A stretch of DNA of 64,000 nucleotides, from the NCBI RefSeq assembly GCF_905220565.1, contig NC_059404.1, positions 4,306,472 through 4,370,471 of the forward strand, written 5' to 3'. The notes beneath the pieces are model-generated. The model saw nothing but the letters and a program-made list of their open reading frames with translations. It did not search any database and was not told where the DNA came from. Below, one piece after another: positions 21,001 to 33,000 of this stretch. Made by a program: the position numbers and the translations under genes. This DNA comes from Melitaea cinxia (taxonomy: Eukaryota; Arthropoda; Insecta; Lepidoptera; Nymphalidae). Position 1 is the stretch's first letter, and each line of letters starts with the position of its first letter.

Positions 21001-24000
21001 ATGTATTTTTTTTTATTATATGAGATTCTTAATCTTTTTGATTCGGATCCGGGTTGGTGCGATCTTTAAATTAAATATAAATACACAACAGAAGGTCCCC
21101 ATTTATACCGCTAAAGTTAGAATTTGTTTCAACGACTTTTTTTGTAGAAATGAATAAGTTATTTCGCAACGAAAGTTGAGATGGTTGACATGATACGTTT
21201 TAGGACTTGTCAATGGAGGTTTTATCCTTTTGTGCAATCTGGTAATTTTCATTAAATAAAAGTTTATACTGTGTTTTTCGCCATCAAATTCCAATTTTAT
21301 TTTCCGAAATTTTTATAAACGTGTGAATCCTAAGTTTGTAGCTATAGTTGAGGTGAAATAGTCTCTTATAGCTTGCTTTTTCTTCTGCTGATAAACCCTA
21401 TCAGCAACATAAAGACTAGATGAACTCAAAATTCAAACGGTGAAACGAGTTTTCAAATTTCGTAATACATGGTTCCTTCAGTCACGACTTTGTCGCGACA
21501 ACAAATTCTAATTACACTTGCATCACTTTGTTATTCCGTTTAATTTCTGCATACAACATTACATAATTCATTTATTAACGCATATGAACATGATCTGAAC
21601 GAAATATTTTGCAACTCTAAACATACATGTTAATAATTATAATAAAACGATGGACATAAAAACACTTATATTACATTAAATTTTTACAGTGAGCGTTTTG
21701 TAGTGTGGTTTGTTTAAAATTCTGGATGTGAAATGTTATTGATCTCTAGTGGCCTGTTTGAATATTCTACCTATTTTGGAATTTGCTTACTAGGAACGAA
21801 TTTTGACGTAAGATCCATACAAATTGTCAAAAAGCTATCGCTAGTACGCAAAACCAATTAAAGACAGATGCTATGATGAGATTGCTATGTAATTTCCATA
21901 AGATTTGAAAACTAGCCCATAAATAAACAACAAGATTATTATATTAGCTATGCTGTATGGATTTATATCCGCAAGTCAAGTTACAAGTAATAGAGACAAG
22001 TGGCTCTTTGTCAGACGAGGAATTAACAAGTAATCTTAAAAAGGTCACCTTTGCAAATCCAAAGAGTACTTATAGTTTAAGGTTAAGAGACTTCTAAGTT
22101 TCACAAAAGGCAGTGTCAGAAGTAGTAGTGTAAATTAACACAAAAAATAATCTCAAATATGTTGTCAAGCGCGCGCTAAACTCGAGAACGGCTGGACGTA
22201 TTTTTTTTTAAGTTTTCTATTCTTTATTCTAATTTTTTTTCCTGCTATCTCCTAACTTTGGTTCTTATGGAATGAAATTTTAAGAAAATTGTGCACAAAG
22301 TTGAAAGGTTAAAAAAAATGTAACGATTACGTATCATACGTACGTAAAATGTAAAGACTGTCAGGTCAGCTAGGAATACTATTGAATATTTTTCTTACAC
22401 TAAAATCGATTCGTTTTTCAACATACCACGAAGAAGCCATAGCCTCTCCCAACCGCCGTTGCTGGTCCAACAGCGCAGGGAGAGCAGCAGTGCGTAGCGC
22501 TCGTTCGCACTCCGTCGCCTCCGCCAGTAACAACACATATTCATTGTGAGCTCTGTGCAGTCTGCGACAAGCTTTGCCGTACTTGTCACGGGTCTCGTCC
22601 AATTTGCGACCGCCTCGGCTGGTCGGACCTATAACAATGATGTGGAGATAATGATTATTAGGAAAAAATTAAAATTTGGCTATTTTTTAAGTAAAATTTC
22701 TTTACAGACGCTTGACTTGGGGAGTAAGCTGATGAATGTGTGACGAGAGAGTTACGAAAAGTGTGATACGGTGACGCGAACGAAAGTTGAGAGGGAGATA
22801 TAAGTTAGTAAAGATAGAAAAAGAGAGAGTTACGTTTTGTATAAGTACTATAGGAGCTAAAGAAGTTTTAGTTCAATCGTGTGGTCTAAAGGACACTCAT
22901 TTTTTAAAGAAGCTTTGAAATAAACATTTTTAACTGTACAAAATATTTTTTTACATAAGTTTTAAAACCTTCATGGTCAGTATTAACACCTACTGCGCCC
23001 ATGACCATGGCGGCTGCAACATCGAAATATCGGGAGATTCAAATGACAATCGCGGTTATTTCCGTATAAGTAAAAGTGTTAAATTTTTTCCATAAACATA
23101 TGTAACTATATTCAAGTATTCATTTAAAAATATTTGTCTAATTACTTTTATGACGTACAATATCTAGTAAAATAATAAATAATTTTATTAAGCGTGACAT
23201 TTTTTTACGATACATGTGGTTTTTATATCCTGCTGTGATATTTTATAGCCAATACTTTCAGCGATAAATTAAGCCAGAGATCCATTTTTAATTTTTAATA
23301 TAACCGAGTCAATGACGCAACGAGTTATTCCGAAATCAGACCAGTACATTTAATGATTAGCATGTTAAACAAACAGTCTCTACCACTTTTTAAATTATAC
23401 TATAGGTAGATAAAAATGTCTGACGCAAACTTGGGGAGGCCTATGTCCAGCAGTAGAATGCAAAATGCTTTTTTAAAAACTGACTGACTGAGACAGAACA
23501 ACTGAATAAGTTTTAATTAGATAGTTATAGGTATACAGTTCACTTTTATCTATCGTGTAATACGTTATGGTTTGCATTTTGAGTTTAACCGTTTAACAGC
23601 TAGTCAGAACCTGCGTACGAACGGCATTCGAGTGCATTGACATCGAAATCATTAATGATACGCAGCACGCACGCAATCTGTATGAATGCTTTTTAAGTAT
23701 CACCATTGACGTGCACACCAATTCGAAATGTAGGGAAAATGTGAAACGCTTAAAATAACCTGAATAACGACAATACTACTCGAGTCTGCATGCGTTCATA
23801 TAAATAATAGGTCTACTTTTGCTAAATTACGCTCCGTTGGCGCCGGTAAACGGCGATCTGGTCGATATCGGGAGTTAATGTCCGGAGATTAGTCGATTCG
23901 CAGAGAACGTTGCGACTTGCGTGCGCTATGGAATATGGCTTATAGACGTAAACAGTTGCGTCGAGCGCGCACGGTGCCGGCTGTTGGAGTTTAATTTAAC

Positions 24001-27000
24001 AAATGCCCGATAATCGGTTCGGTGCGCGGCGTAATGTATTATTTGTTTACTAGCGTACGTTGAATGATAATGAAGTATGAGTGGATAATGGATTAAAACG
24101 GAAACAAATCGGTCAAGACGAACATATGAAATACTTATTACGATTTCTTTTTAGTGGCACAAAGTTTTCTTAAGAACTAACGAAAATTCATAACTATAGA
24201 TTTTCTATCTATATGTATAAAAAAGTAAATAGTAGGTACATAGGTAACATAAAATATAGCATATGGTCACTCACATTTAAGGTAATTCTCCTCAAATTTC
24301 GCCCTCATCTGTTTGTAAGACTCGAGGCACTTCTGATACTCGCTCTGTTTCCTCTGGACCTCTTCTGAGAGCTATCGACAAAAAAAAACAATTTGTTAGA
24401 GAATTTGTTTCTTATAGTTATATTTATACGGAAAATGCATATTGAATTAACCTTTTTTTTTACCACGCTTTTATTAGCTTGGGTTGTATGTAATGTAATG
24501 GAATCTTTGAGCATATTTTCACCAATTTTCAGAAGTTTGATTAATTTGAAACTTTGCACACATATCAAGGACCGACGACAATGCAATAATTCAATAACAG
24601 TTTTCCAATATCCTTATTAGGACGGCCAGGATTAATAAATTATTTTGTGGATCCTCTGTAATTAAGTAAGAGAGATAAAGCTAGCGCGCGATCTGCGCAT
24701 GCCATGTTCGCAAATAATTAATTGAACAATCGATTATAGTTTAAAAAAACTAAAAAACTACGCTTTTATAGCTAATCGAACTAAAAAGTAGAAAATAATT
24801 TTTAATTACAAAGAGTTTATATTACAGTAGTAGAAGAACGAACAATCAACCATAATTAATTACTTCAAAATAACATTATAATAAAATTTAAGTTATTAAG
24901 AGAATAATTCAATTCAGAGTAAAAAACGTGGGGTGCATTTTACTATATTTTCATAAATTTTTACCATGTTTTATAACTATCCGCACATAGATAGTTGCAA
25001 GTAGAATAATTGTTACATTTAATATATCAAGCACCCCACGCTTTGTACTCTGATTTGAATTATTCTTTTATTACGTAATGATATGACGATAGTCATCTAA
25101 CCCAACCAACCTTCATAAGAGCTTTCTATAATTTCCGTAATATTTTTTGCTACAAACTATTTAAAATGCATCTATCATTCTCATGCATTAGGTATATGTA
25201 AGTGTTAGTTGAACACTGTTAACGACAATAATAATTATTTTCCGATTGAAAGCGATAACCGGCCAGCATATTGTAGAAATGATTGTAATGTAAATGCGTC
25301 AAGTACCTACGATATAATTTAATGACAATTTTCAAGTATATGTCATAGAAACTTCCTAGTTATTATATTTTAACTTTATCTTTAAGAATATGATAATAAC
25401 AAATATATCGGTTATTTCCTTTTTATATTCCTAATACTTAGTAGTGAGACAGAATGATAAACTGAGTAACGGAAATAGTAACAAATCAACAGTATTTAAT
25501 ACATAAACCTACATAAAAAATACATATGGCTTAAAAATACATAAAGCGAACCTACGCCCTGTACAGTTTTTACTTGATTTTACAAAACCAGTCATCGAAA
25601 CAACGAAGCGTAGGTAATAGAAGGCTATTTTAGTGTATCGATTTTATCTGGAGAGACGAAAATCACCGTTATTAATAATATGTATTACGCAATTATTACG
25701 TGAGCGGATTACTTCGTAAATTCGACCATGTCCGGTTGACACAATTCACATAAATTGAGTTCCTATAAACATTGTCTATTGCTTTTAATATTAATTCGCT
25801 TATTAGTACCACGTCCTAGCTGAACGAACGAATAACCGTAAATCATAGACGGCTGCAGCTAAAAATATATGGTAACTAACAAATAATTTTATTTTGAATT
25901 GTTGTTAAAAAGAACTAGTGTAAGTTATAACGTGCTTTTATAGTTTACCTTGCCAGTGAAATGTATAATACATATAATGATGAAAATGTGTGCTGCTGTG
26001 CCCGCGACTTCGTCCGCGTGGAATAGCGACTTTGGGCAGCATTTTTTGGATAAATTTTTTGGTTTATTCTAGATATCGGGATAGCTCTAATATTTTGTAT
26101 CTTGTCGCAGTCATAAAACACTCACATAGACCTTACACGTTTCCATACAAACTACCATCCTGTTATTTTACATTACTGAGGGTAAAACTTTTACAAACTT
26201 TGAATGTCGTATTTATTTATATCGAATCAACAGCCCAAAAAATAAGTTTCATGCTACTAGCTCTAAAAATGACGATACTTCCATACAACTTTTCATCCCC
26301 ACCTTTTAACCCCTTGTGCTCCTTTTTTGCATTGAAAAATTTCTCAGGCGCAAGACTATGTGTACAAAATGTCATTTAAATCGGTTCAGTAGTTTTGGCG
26401 TGAAAGCGCGACACACAGACAAGCAGACAGAGTTACTTTCGCATTTATAATATTATCGACTAAGTCGGCAAACAAGCTCAACAAACTCACCTGATGGTAA
26501 GCGATTACCGTATCTTCCCGACTAGAAAAAAGGTCAGGTTCAACCAGATCATGTATCTGGACCGGATCAGGATAGAATGAGGCATGCCGGATCAGGATAG
26601 AATGAGGCATGCCAGATCCGGCAAGCTCTATCAGGACCAGGTCTAGGATAAGGATAGCCTGATGTAAAATATAATCAAGTATGGTAAGGCATACTGAATC
26701 AGGACCCGGTCCGGTCCAGATAAGGACAGCCTGATGTAAAATATAATCAAATATGGTAAGGCATACTGGATCAGGACCTAGTCCGGTCCAGATCAGGATA
26801 GCCTGAAATAAATTACGCGAACTGAGCCTGAATCACGCTATTAATTTTTTTAAGCGCACTTAGTATATTATATACAGTTATCAGAACGGTCTAGCAGGGA
26901 GTCCATTTCTACACAGTGGAGCAGTCGCATAGATCAAGTAAAAAAAGGTAGATAACGCACCTAGAACAGAAAAGTGAAGCCACTTTTTTAAAGATGTGTG

Positions 27001-30000
27001 AGTGAGTGAAGTGTTGACACCTTTTAAAAAAAGTCCCTAAATTTTTTATTAAACAATTAATTTAATATAGGTAAAATGGGTATGTGAAAATAAAAACCTG
27101 TTTATAGTTTTAAATAAATTTACTAAAAATAAAACAAAAAAATCGGTAGAATAATAAAAAAATATATTCGTAAGATAATCGTATGAATGGACACTTCCTA
27201 TCCCCTCTGTTTATCTCTTTTCAGTTTGCAGTCGGTTGTTTTTTAACTATTTTTCTTAAACCTAGAATCCTTTATGTTGTATAAGTTTTTTAAATTTTTG
27301 TCGCTTAGAACTCAGAGTCATCGTCATTGTTTGCATTTTACTAATATGATGTAGTCTTATGTTCAAATATTTTTCAATCACTAATCGTATGAAATTGACT
27401 TTATGCGCATGGCCAGCATAATCGTGGTCATTTTCTCAGTCTTACAGCCGCTACCCATTCACCTCTTATTAAAATATTCGTTGGAAACCTAAAACCATGA
27501 AATTTGATAGTAAAATATGGGTATAGTTCGCGTCATGTAAAAAGAACGCTGGCCTTGAAGCTGCGCAGAAGCGATTTATCGGTCTATTTGGTGGTACGGG
27601 GTAGGGGGACAGGAGTGTTTATCACGTGTCGCATGCTTGCCGGTGTGCTATTGGTTGACAGTGGTTGACAGTTCGACGTCGACTCAAAATATTATCGCGC
27701 ACAAAAGTTTTAAATTACAAAATTCTCCATTTACTATTTATTTCACTAAAAAACAAATATCAATTTATCATTTTAAACACATAAAAACTATTAAGATACG
27801 AATATCGAGAGTACAGATAATTATTATTTTTGAATACGATATTTCAATAACTAAAAAATTTGTTATTGCTTTTGTTTAAAAAAAAAATTGTGATTTTGTA
27901 AAGTGATAATTATTATACTTATTTAGTCCGAATTATTCACACTTGTATTTCTAGTATTTTTTAATGTACCTACCAATAACCACTATACGAAGCCGCGAGT
28001 GAAAGCCTAATTAAAAAATAAAACAGTAGTACTTGTGCTCGAGTATACCCATGCGCAAACGCACCCCCTCCAGATTCTTTCAGCGTTCTTTTTACATGAC
28101 GCGAACTATACCTAGTTTACTCAAAAATTGTAAAAAGTTAAAACATAAAACAAACGAGTTAATAATTCATAAATATATTTTGATTTTTTTATTTTTAATT
28201 TATGTAACATAAAATAACTTTTCTTTCGTCTACTTTTTACTTAATTATTTTTCTGATTGCGTACAATTTACTTACCCACATTTTGGGGTATTGAAAAAAA
28301 GAACTACTGGCAACACTCCCGTGGTACGTCATTTCGTGACATTGAAATTATAAGTTCCGAATAACCTCAATATTATTTTGAAATAACAATAAATTTAAAG
28401 TTTTATATGTACTTACGTGTGAAACGATATTCCTTCAGATTTTTTGTTACCTTTGGTATTGTTTTTGCACCATTTAATCACACAAGACGGCATTTTATAA
28501 GCAAAGTTACTGTATGAAGCCTCGTGACATACTAACGAAAATGAGCGTAGTTTGATGCATATGTGTGCGTGAGCGCGTGTATTTACTTGAAGGAGCCGAG
28601 TTTTGTGGCTTCACTAACAACAAAGGCCGCGCATTATCTACTTTTTTTTACTATATCTATGAGCAGTCGTAAGTAGTAGGAAGTAGTTAATTAGTAGTTA
28701 ATTATTAGAAATTAATAAATAAAATTTAAGTAATAATAATAATTAATTATAACATAAAAATAAATAAAAATAATATTTCTAGTAAAAACATAAATAAATA
28801 ATACATTGGAAAAAATAAACGGAAATAAATATCATAATAATTATGTTAAGTAACATATTTATAGTATTAATTCGCTTTTTTTATTTTGTTAAACAATTTT
28901 CTTAAGAATATACATTCGTGTTTTTTAAAAGGACCGGACCGAAACGGCTGATCAGGATGAGATGAGATTTCCTGATCTGGACCCGATCAGGAAATCTCAT
29001 CTCATCCTGATCAGGTCCAGACCAATCATCTGCGTTACATGCCTTATCTAGCCCTAATCAGGCATGCCTGGTCCGGTCCTTCTAAGGAAGACGAAAAACT
29101 TTCTACTCGGGTTATAGACGTCTGCAACACCAGAAGCATCACAAGCGCGTTGCCGACCCTATCCCCAATCTCCCCAGGAGTTCTGGTCACCTTACTCACA
29201 AACAGAAACACAACACTGCTTGAAAACATTATTATTTAGCCATAATCTTCTATAAGGTCGAGTTACTACCCCCCAGTCGGGCTACTCCCTATTTTGAGCA
29301 GGAAATTTCCTGCTGTGCCCTACCTCAGTAAAAGTAATCTATAAACAATATGTACCTACGTACGTACGTACCTATTTAATTTTAAAAACATACTAACGTT
29401 TCAAGTATTAATATTATATAGATTCATAATTTATAACATTTTTTTTAAGTTATTAAATATGTATAGAGAACGTTTAATGCAAGTTAATTATTTTTCAATT
29501 TTTTATATAGTTAAGCGCACTTGTTATTATATTATTTTTTATATAATAATGAGAATAAGTTAACGCTGTCATACTGCCTTCGAGTGGATCCGGAAATACT
29601 TCGAATTACATTCTCAAGCTCAAATTACGTCACTATCGATGACTCGTCAACCACTTGTCAGTAACTTCGATAAATTAATATATAAAATATTTTCAAATAT
29701 TATCAGCAATTAACTGTTTACGTGTATGGCTATGCGCTGTCATTGCAATGTAATCACAGTCACTTCCTTTCTAGATGTACGATAAATATTATTGATGTAA
29801 TTTCAGAAGTTTGTTGTTAATTTATTCCATTAAGTTCCTGAGAATTATTTTTGCCAAATTTTAATAGGATTGTTAACCTTCATCACTTTATAAATATAAA
29901 TCATTGTAAATTTAATTTACACTGTTTAATGGGTTTAGGTTAAAACTAGTTTTAAGTAGATTTAACGCGTTTTGACAAAATATCTCTGTTTCTGTAGCAT

Positions 30001-33000
30001 TAAACTGAGATATTTTGTCAAACTCGCTTCATTTTATTTTCAAAAATATTCGCATGACACCACATTTATTATTCTTAATGTCAGTGTTAAACGAAATGAA
30101 TAAATATGCAACTTTTTATAACAAATTCTCAATATTTACTACTTTTATTACGGTTATTACTATTGAAAAATTATTTTTAAAACAAGTGTCTGGCACACCT
30201 GATGTTAAGCAGCTGATTTATGGCATATGAACACCTTCAAACATCAGGAGTATGACAAGCATTTTGCCGACTCTACTACCACTGTCACCACAGTATAAAA
30301 ATTATGCGAAAAATCTGCATTACATAAAAGTAACATATTATATATTCTCTTTATTGCACTTTAAAATCATAATTATACATCATGGTTATAAAAATGTTGG
30401 CAAGGGCGAACTATGAAACATAAACTACGGCTAAGAAATTAAATAATAATACCACGCATAATCACTGTTATATTATATTGTATCTCTGTTCCAATATCAG
30501 TAAAAAAGGGTAAATCCGCGGGTGATGCTAATTTTATATTAACGTATTAACTAGACTAGAAACTTTATAAATTTTAATTTAAGCATCGCTTAAATAATAT
30601 TATTTGACTGTCACTAATTTGAACTAATTATCAAATTAAAAGTAAACTGGTTAGAATTACGTAGTGTAACATCTAATATCCCACGAACACATGAAAATAA
30701 CATAAACATTTTAGGAATTGTGTGTTATGTCAGCATAAAATTATTTGAATTCGAATAAACATTAATATTAATTTTATTTGTGCATACAATACCTAAAGAT
30801 CAAAGGTGAAAATGTTTCATTGTTATTATTATTATTAGTAATACTTTTGTGAAATCACCAGATGTCAGCAAAACATATTCATTAACATAATTTCTTACAA
30901 TATAGGTACATACGTATATAATATAATCATTTACAGCGATGCCAATTTTGCAAACTAAATATTTTTTAATGCAATAAGGTACAAATTAACTAAGGTAGAA
31001 AAGCTTTACCTAGTGTAATTTTACTAATTACTTGCGGAATTAGCATAGGTAGGTGAACTTACGCCACTCGTAACATGGTTTTATTGTCGCTCGGGGCCCA
31101 CCTAAAATTTGCCAATCCTTTCAAGCAATTAATTGTTTTTTACCACCACACTCATTGCAAGCACAATTTTAATTAAGTTCATTAACCAAATTAAAAAAGG
31201 AGGAATTTCTCAATTCTATTGAATTTTCGTGTGTTTCAAACGCGATTTGGAATTATTTTGTCAATTAAAAAAATCATGGTAATGTTTCGTGGGCCGCCCA
31301 AGCCATGGTCCCCCCGGCACCCCCAACACTACGCCATTGGGGCTTGTTGATTATTTACATGTAGTTAAAAAGGCACGCCATGAATCACATAAGTGAAACA
31401 ACAGTTCCATTAATGTAAATGAGAGTAAATAACGCGCAGGGTCACATAGTATTAAATAAATAAGTGGTTCCTTTCTATTGTGACTCATAGCGTATATGAA
31501 TTTATAGTAAATTAACTGAGGTACTCCTACAAATCATAGTTTAGTTTAATGTTTTATAGAGTAACCTAACTTAACAATTTGTTTGGCTCTCAAAAAATTT
31601 TCATAGTCGTCCAGCTAGCAATACTTCTAAGAAATCTCGTTTTAAATAATTAAGTTTGCTCGCAAATGAAAAAAAATCGACTTCAATTACATCGCATCGA
31701 CAAGTAATGCAACGTAAGAATACGAAAAAATAGTCAAGTAACAACACGTTACGCTCGATGAAATTTAAATAGAACTCTAAGACAAGCATCAGGTTTCGAT
31801 AAAAACACGAATCATCAATATCAGTAAACCCAGTGGAAAGCTACGCGGTATCATACAATGTAGGTCGACGAAAAGTAGTTAAATAAATACGCATTATTGA
31901 ATATAACTCGAAAAGTATTTGTTATCATCATCATCATTTCAGCCTATTGCAGTCCACTGCTGGACATAGGCCTGCACAAGTTCGGGCCAAAAATGGCGTG
32001 AACTCATGTGTGTTGCCCATAGTCACCACGCTGGGCAGGGTTGGTGTCCGCAAGGCTGGCTTTGTCGCCCCGAAGACGCTGCTGCCCGTCTTCGGCCTGT
32101 GTATTTCAAAGCCAGCAGTTGGATGATCATCCTGCCCCGTCAGTCGGTGTACTTCTTAGATCTCAATTAAATTTTAACAGGACCACATAAAACACACAAT
32201 GTTTCGATTTAAAAAAATACAATCGAATTGAGAACCTCTTCCTTTTTTGGAATTCGGTTAAAAATAAACAAAATATGTAACTTCACATTATCAGAACAGT
32301 ATAATTGTTATATCATATCAAAAATATATATGAATTAAGTAGGTATGAACTATTTAGTGAGTAATATTTTTTTGTTTAAATTTAAATGTTTTTTTATGTG
32401 TACCTAATACAACTTTTTTAGTTTTTTTTTTCCTTAAAAGTAAACGAGGTATTTCTATATACTATTTAAAATTTACATACATAATTTACATGATGAATTT
32501 ATCTTCGTTTAATATATATTACCATTGTATTACAAGTTATATTGTAATAAAATGATATTTCATAGTTAGCTTTTAATGTATATATTTTCGTACATACGTT
32601 GAATTGAATATCTTTACATATTACACTACTTAAAACACATAATATGTAATTACATAAAATTTTATTTATGAATCTTTAATGAAAACACTCTTTAATATCG
32701 TTACTATTTTCTTTTAAGAGTTCCTCATTCAAAGATAAAAGTAAAAGCCAAACAAAACAAATTTCGTAGAACATTACATAGAGAAACTTCGTAAGCAACC
32801 CCGACCCGAACTTGACTGACGTTATTTATTTTTATAATGACCCCCGATAGGATATTTTATTATAATAGGACTCTGTGAACAGATTTATTACCAGTATCTA
32901 CTACATAATGGCTTTATGTCGATAATTTAACCGTTATGATACTCCGAATCTCCACTGGCACGTGACACTACCAGTTACAACAATAGCACCCGTACAAACG

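Larger units (their letters stand above)
26517..29111. mobile_element. Layer 2: element with CCCGASTAGAAA inverted ends and GATCAGG-rich subterminal repeats
   Basis: Left end CCCGACTAGAAA (26517-26528), right end the inverse of CCCGAGTAGAAA (29100-29111). The family A sequence continues on both sides with an apparent 2-bp duplication TT (26515-26516 and 29112-29113), judged by intact family A copies reading GTAGCTTATAG here. Subterminal zones are rich in gatcagg/ccggtcc words, with tandem repeats (26651-26806) and a perfect hairpin (28948-29014). Without its inner insertions it is ~860 bp and has no ORF. The superfamily is unknown to me. Confidence 0.62.
26457..29328. mobile_element. Four-layer nested insertion
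   Basis: A family A repeat is split into 26457-26516 and 29112-29328 by an element with CCCGA[C/G]TAGAAA inverted ends (26517-29111). That element is split by a hAT-like element (26928-28661, 8-bp target duplication). Inside it lies a fourth element with 32-bp perfect inverted repeats (27520-28112). The order gives a relative age series, oldest outside. Confidence 0.75.

Noticed and set aside
26560..26806. CRISPR-like array of short repeats
   Set aside because: Direct tandem repeats without unique spacers, in a eukaryotic transposon end.
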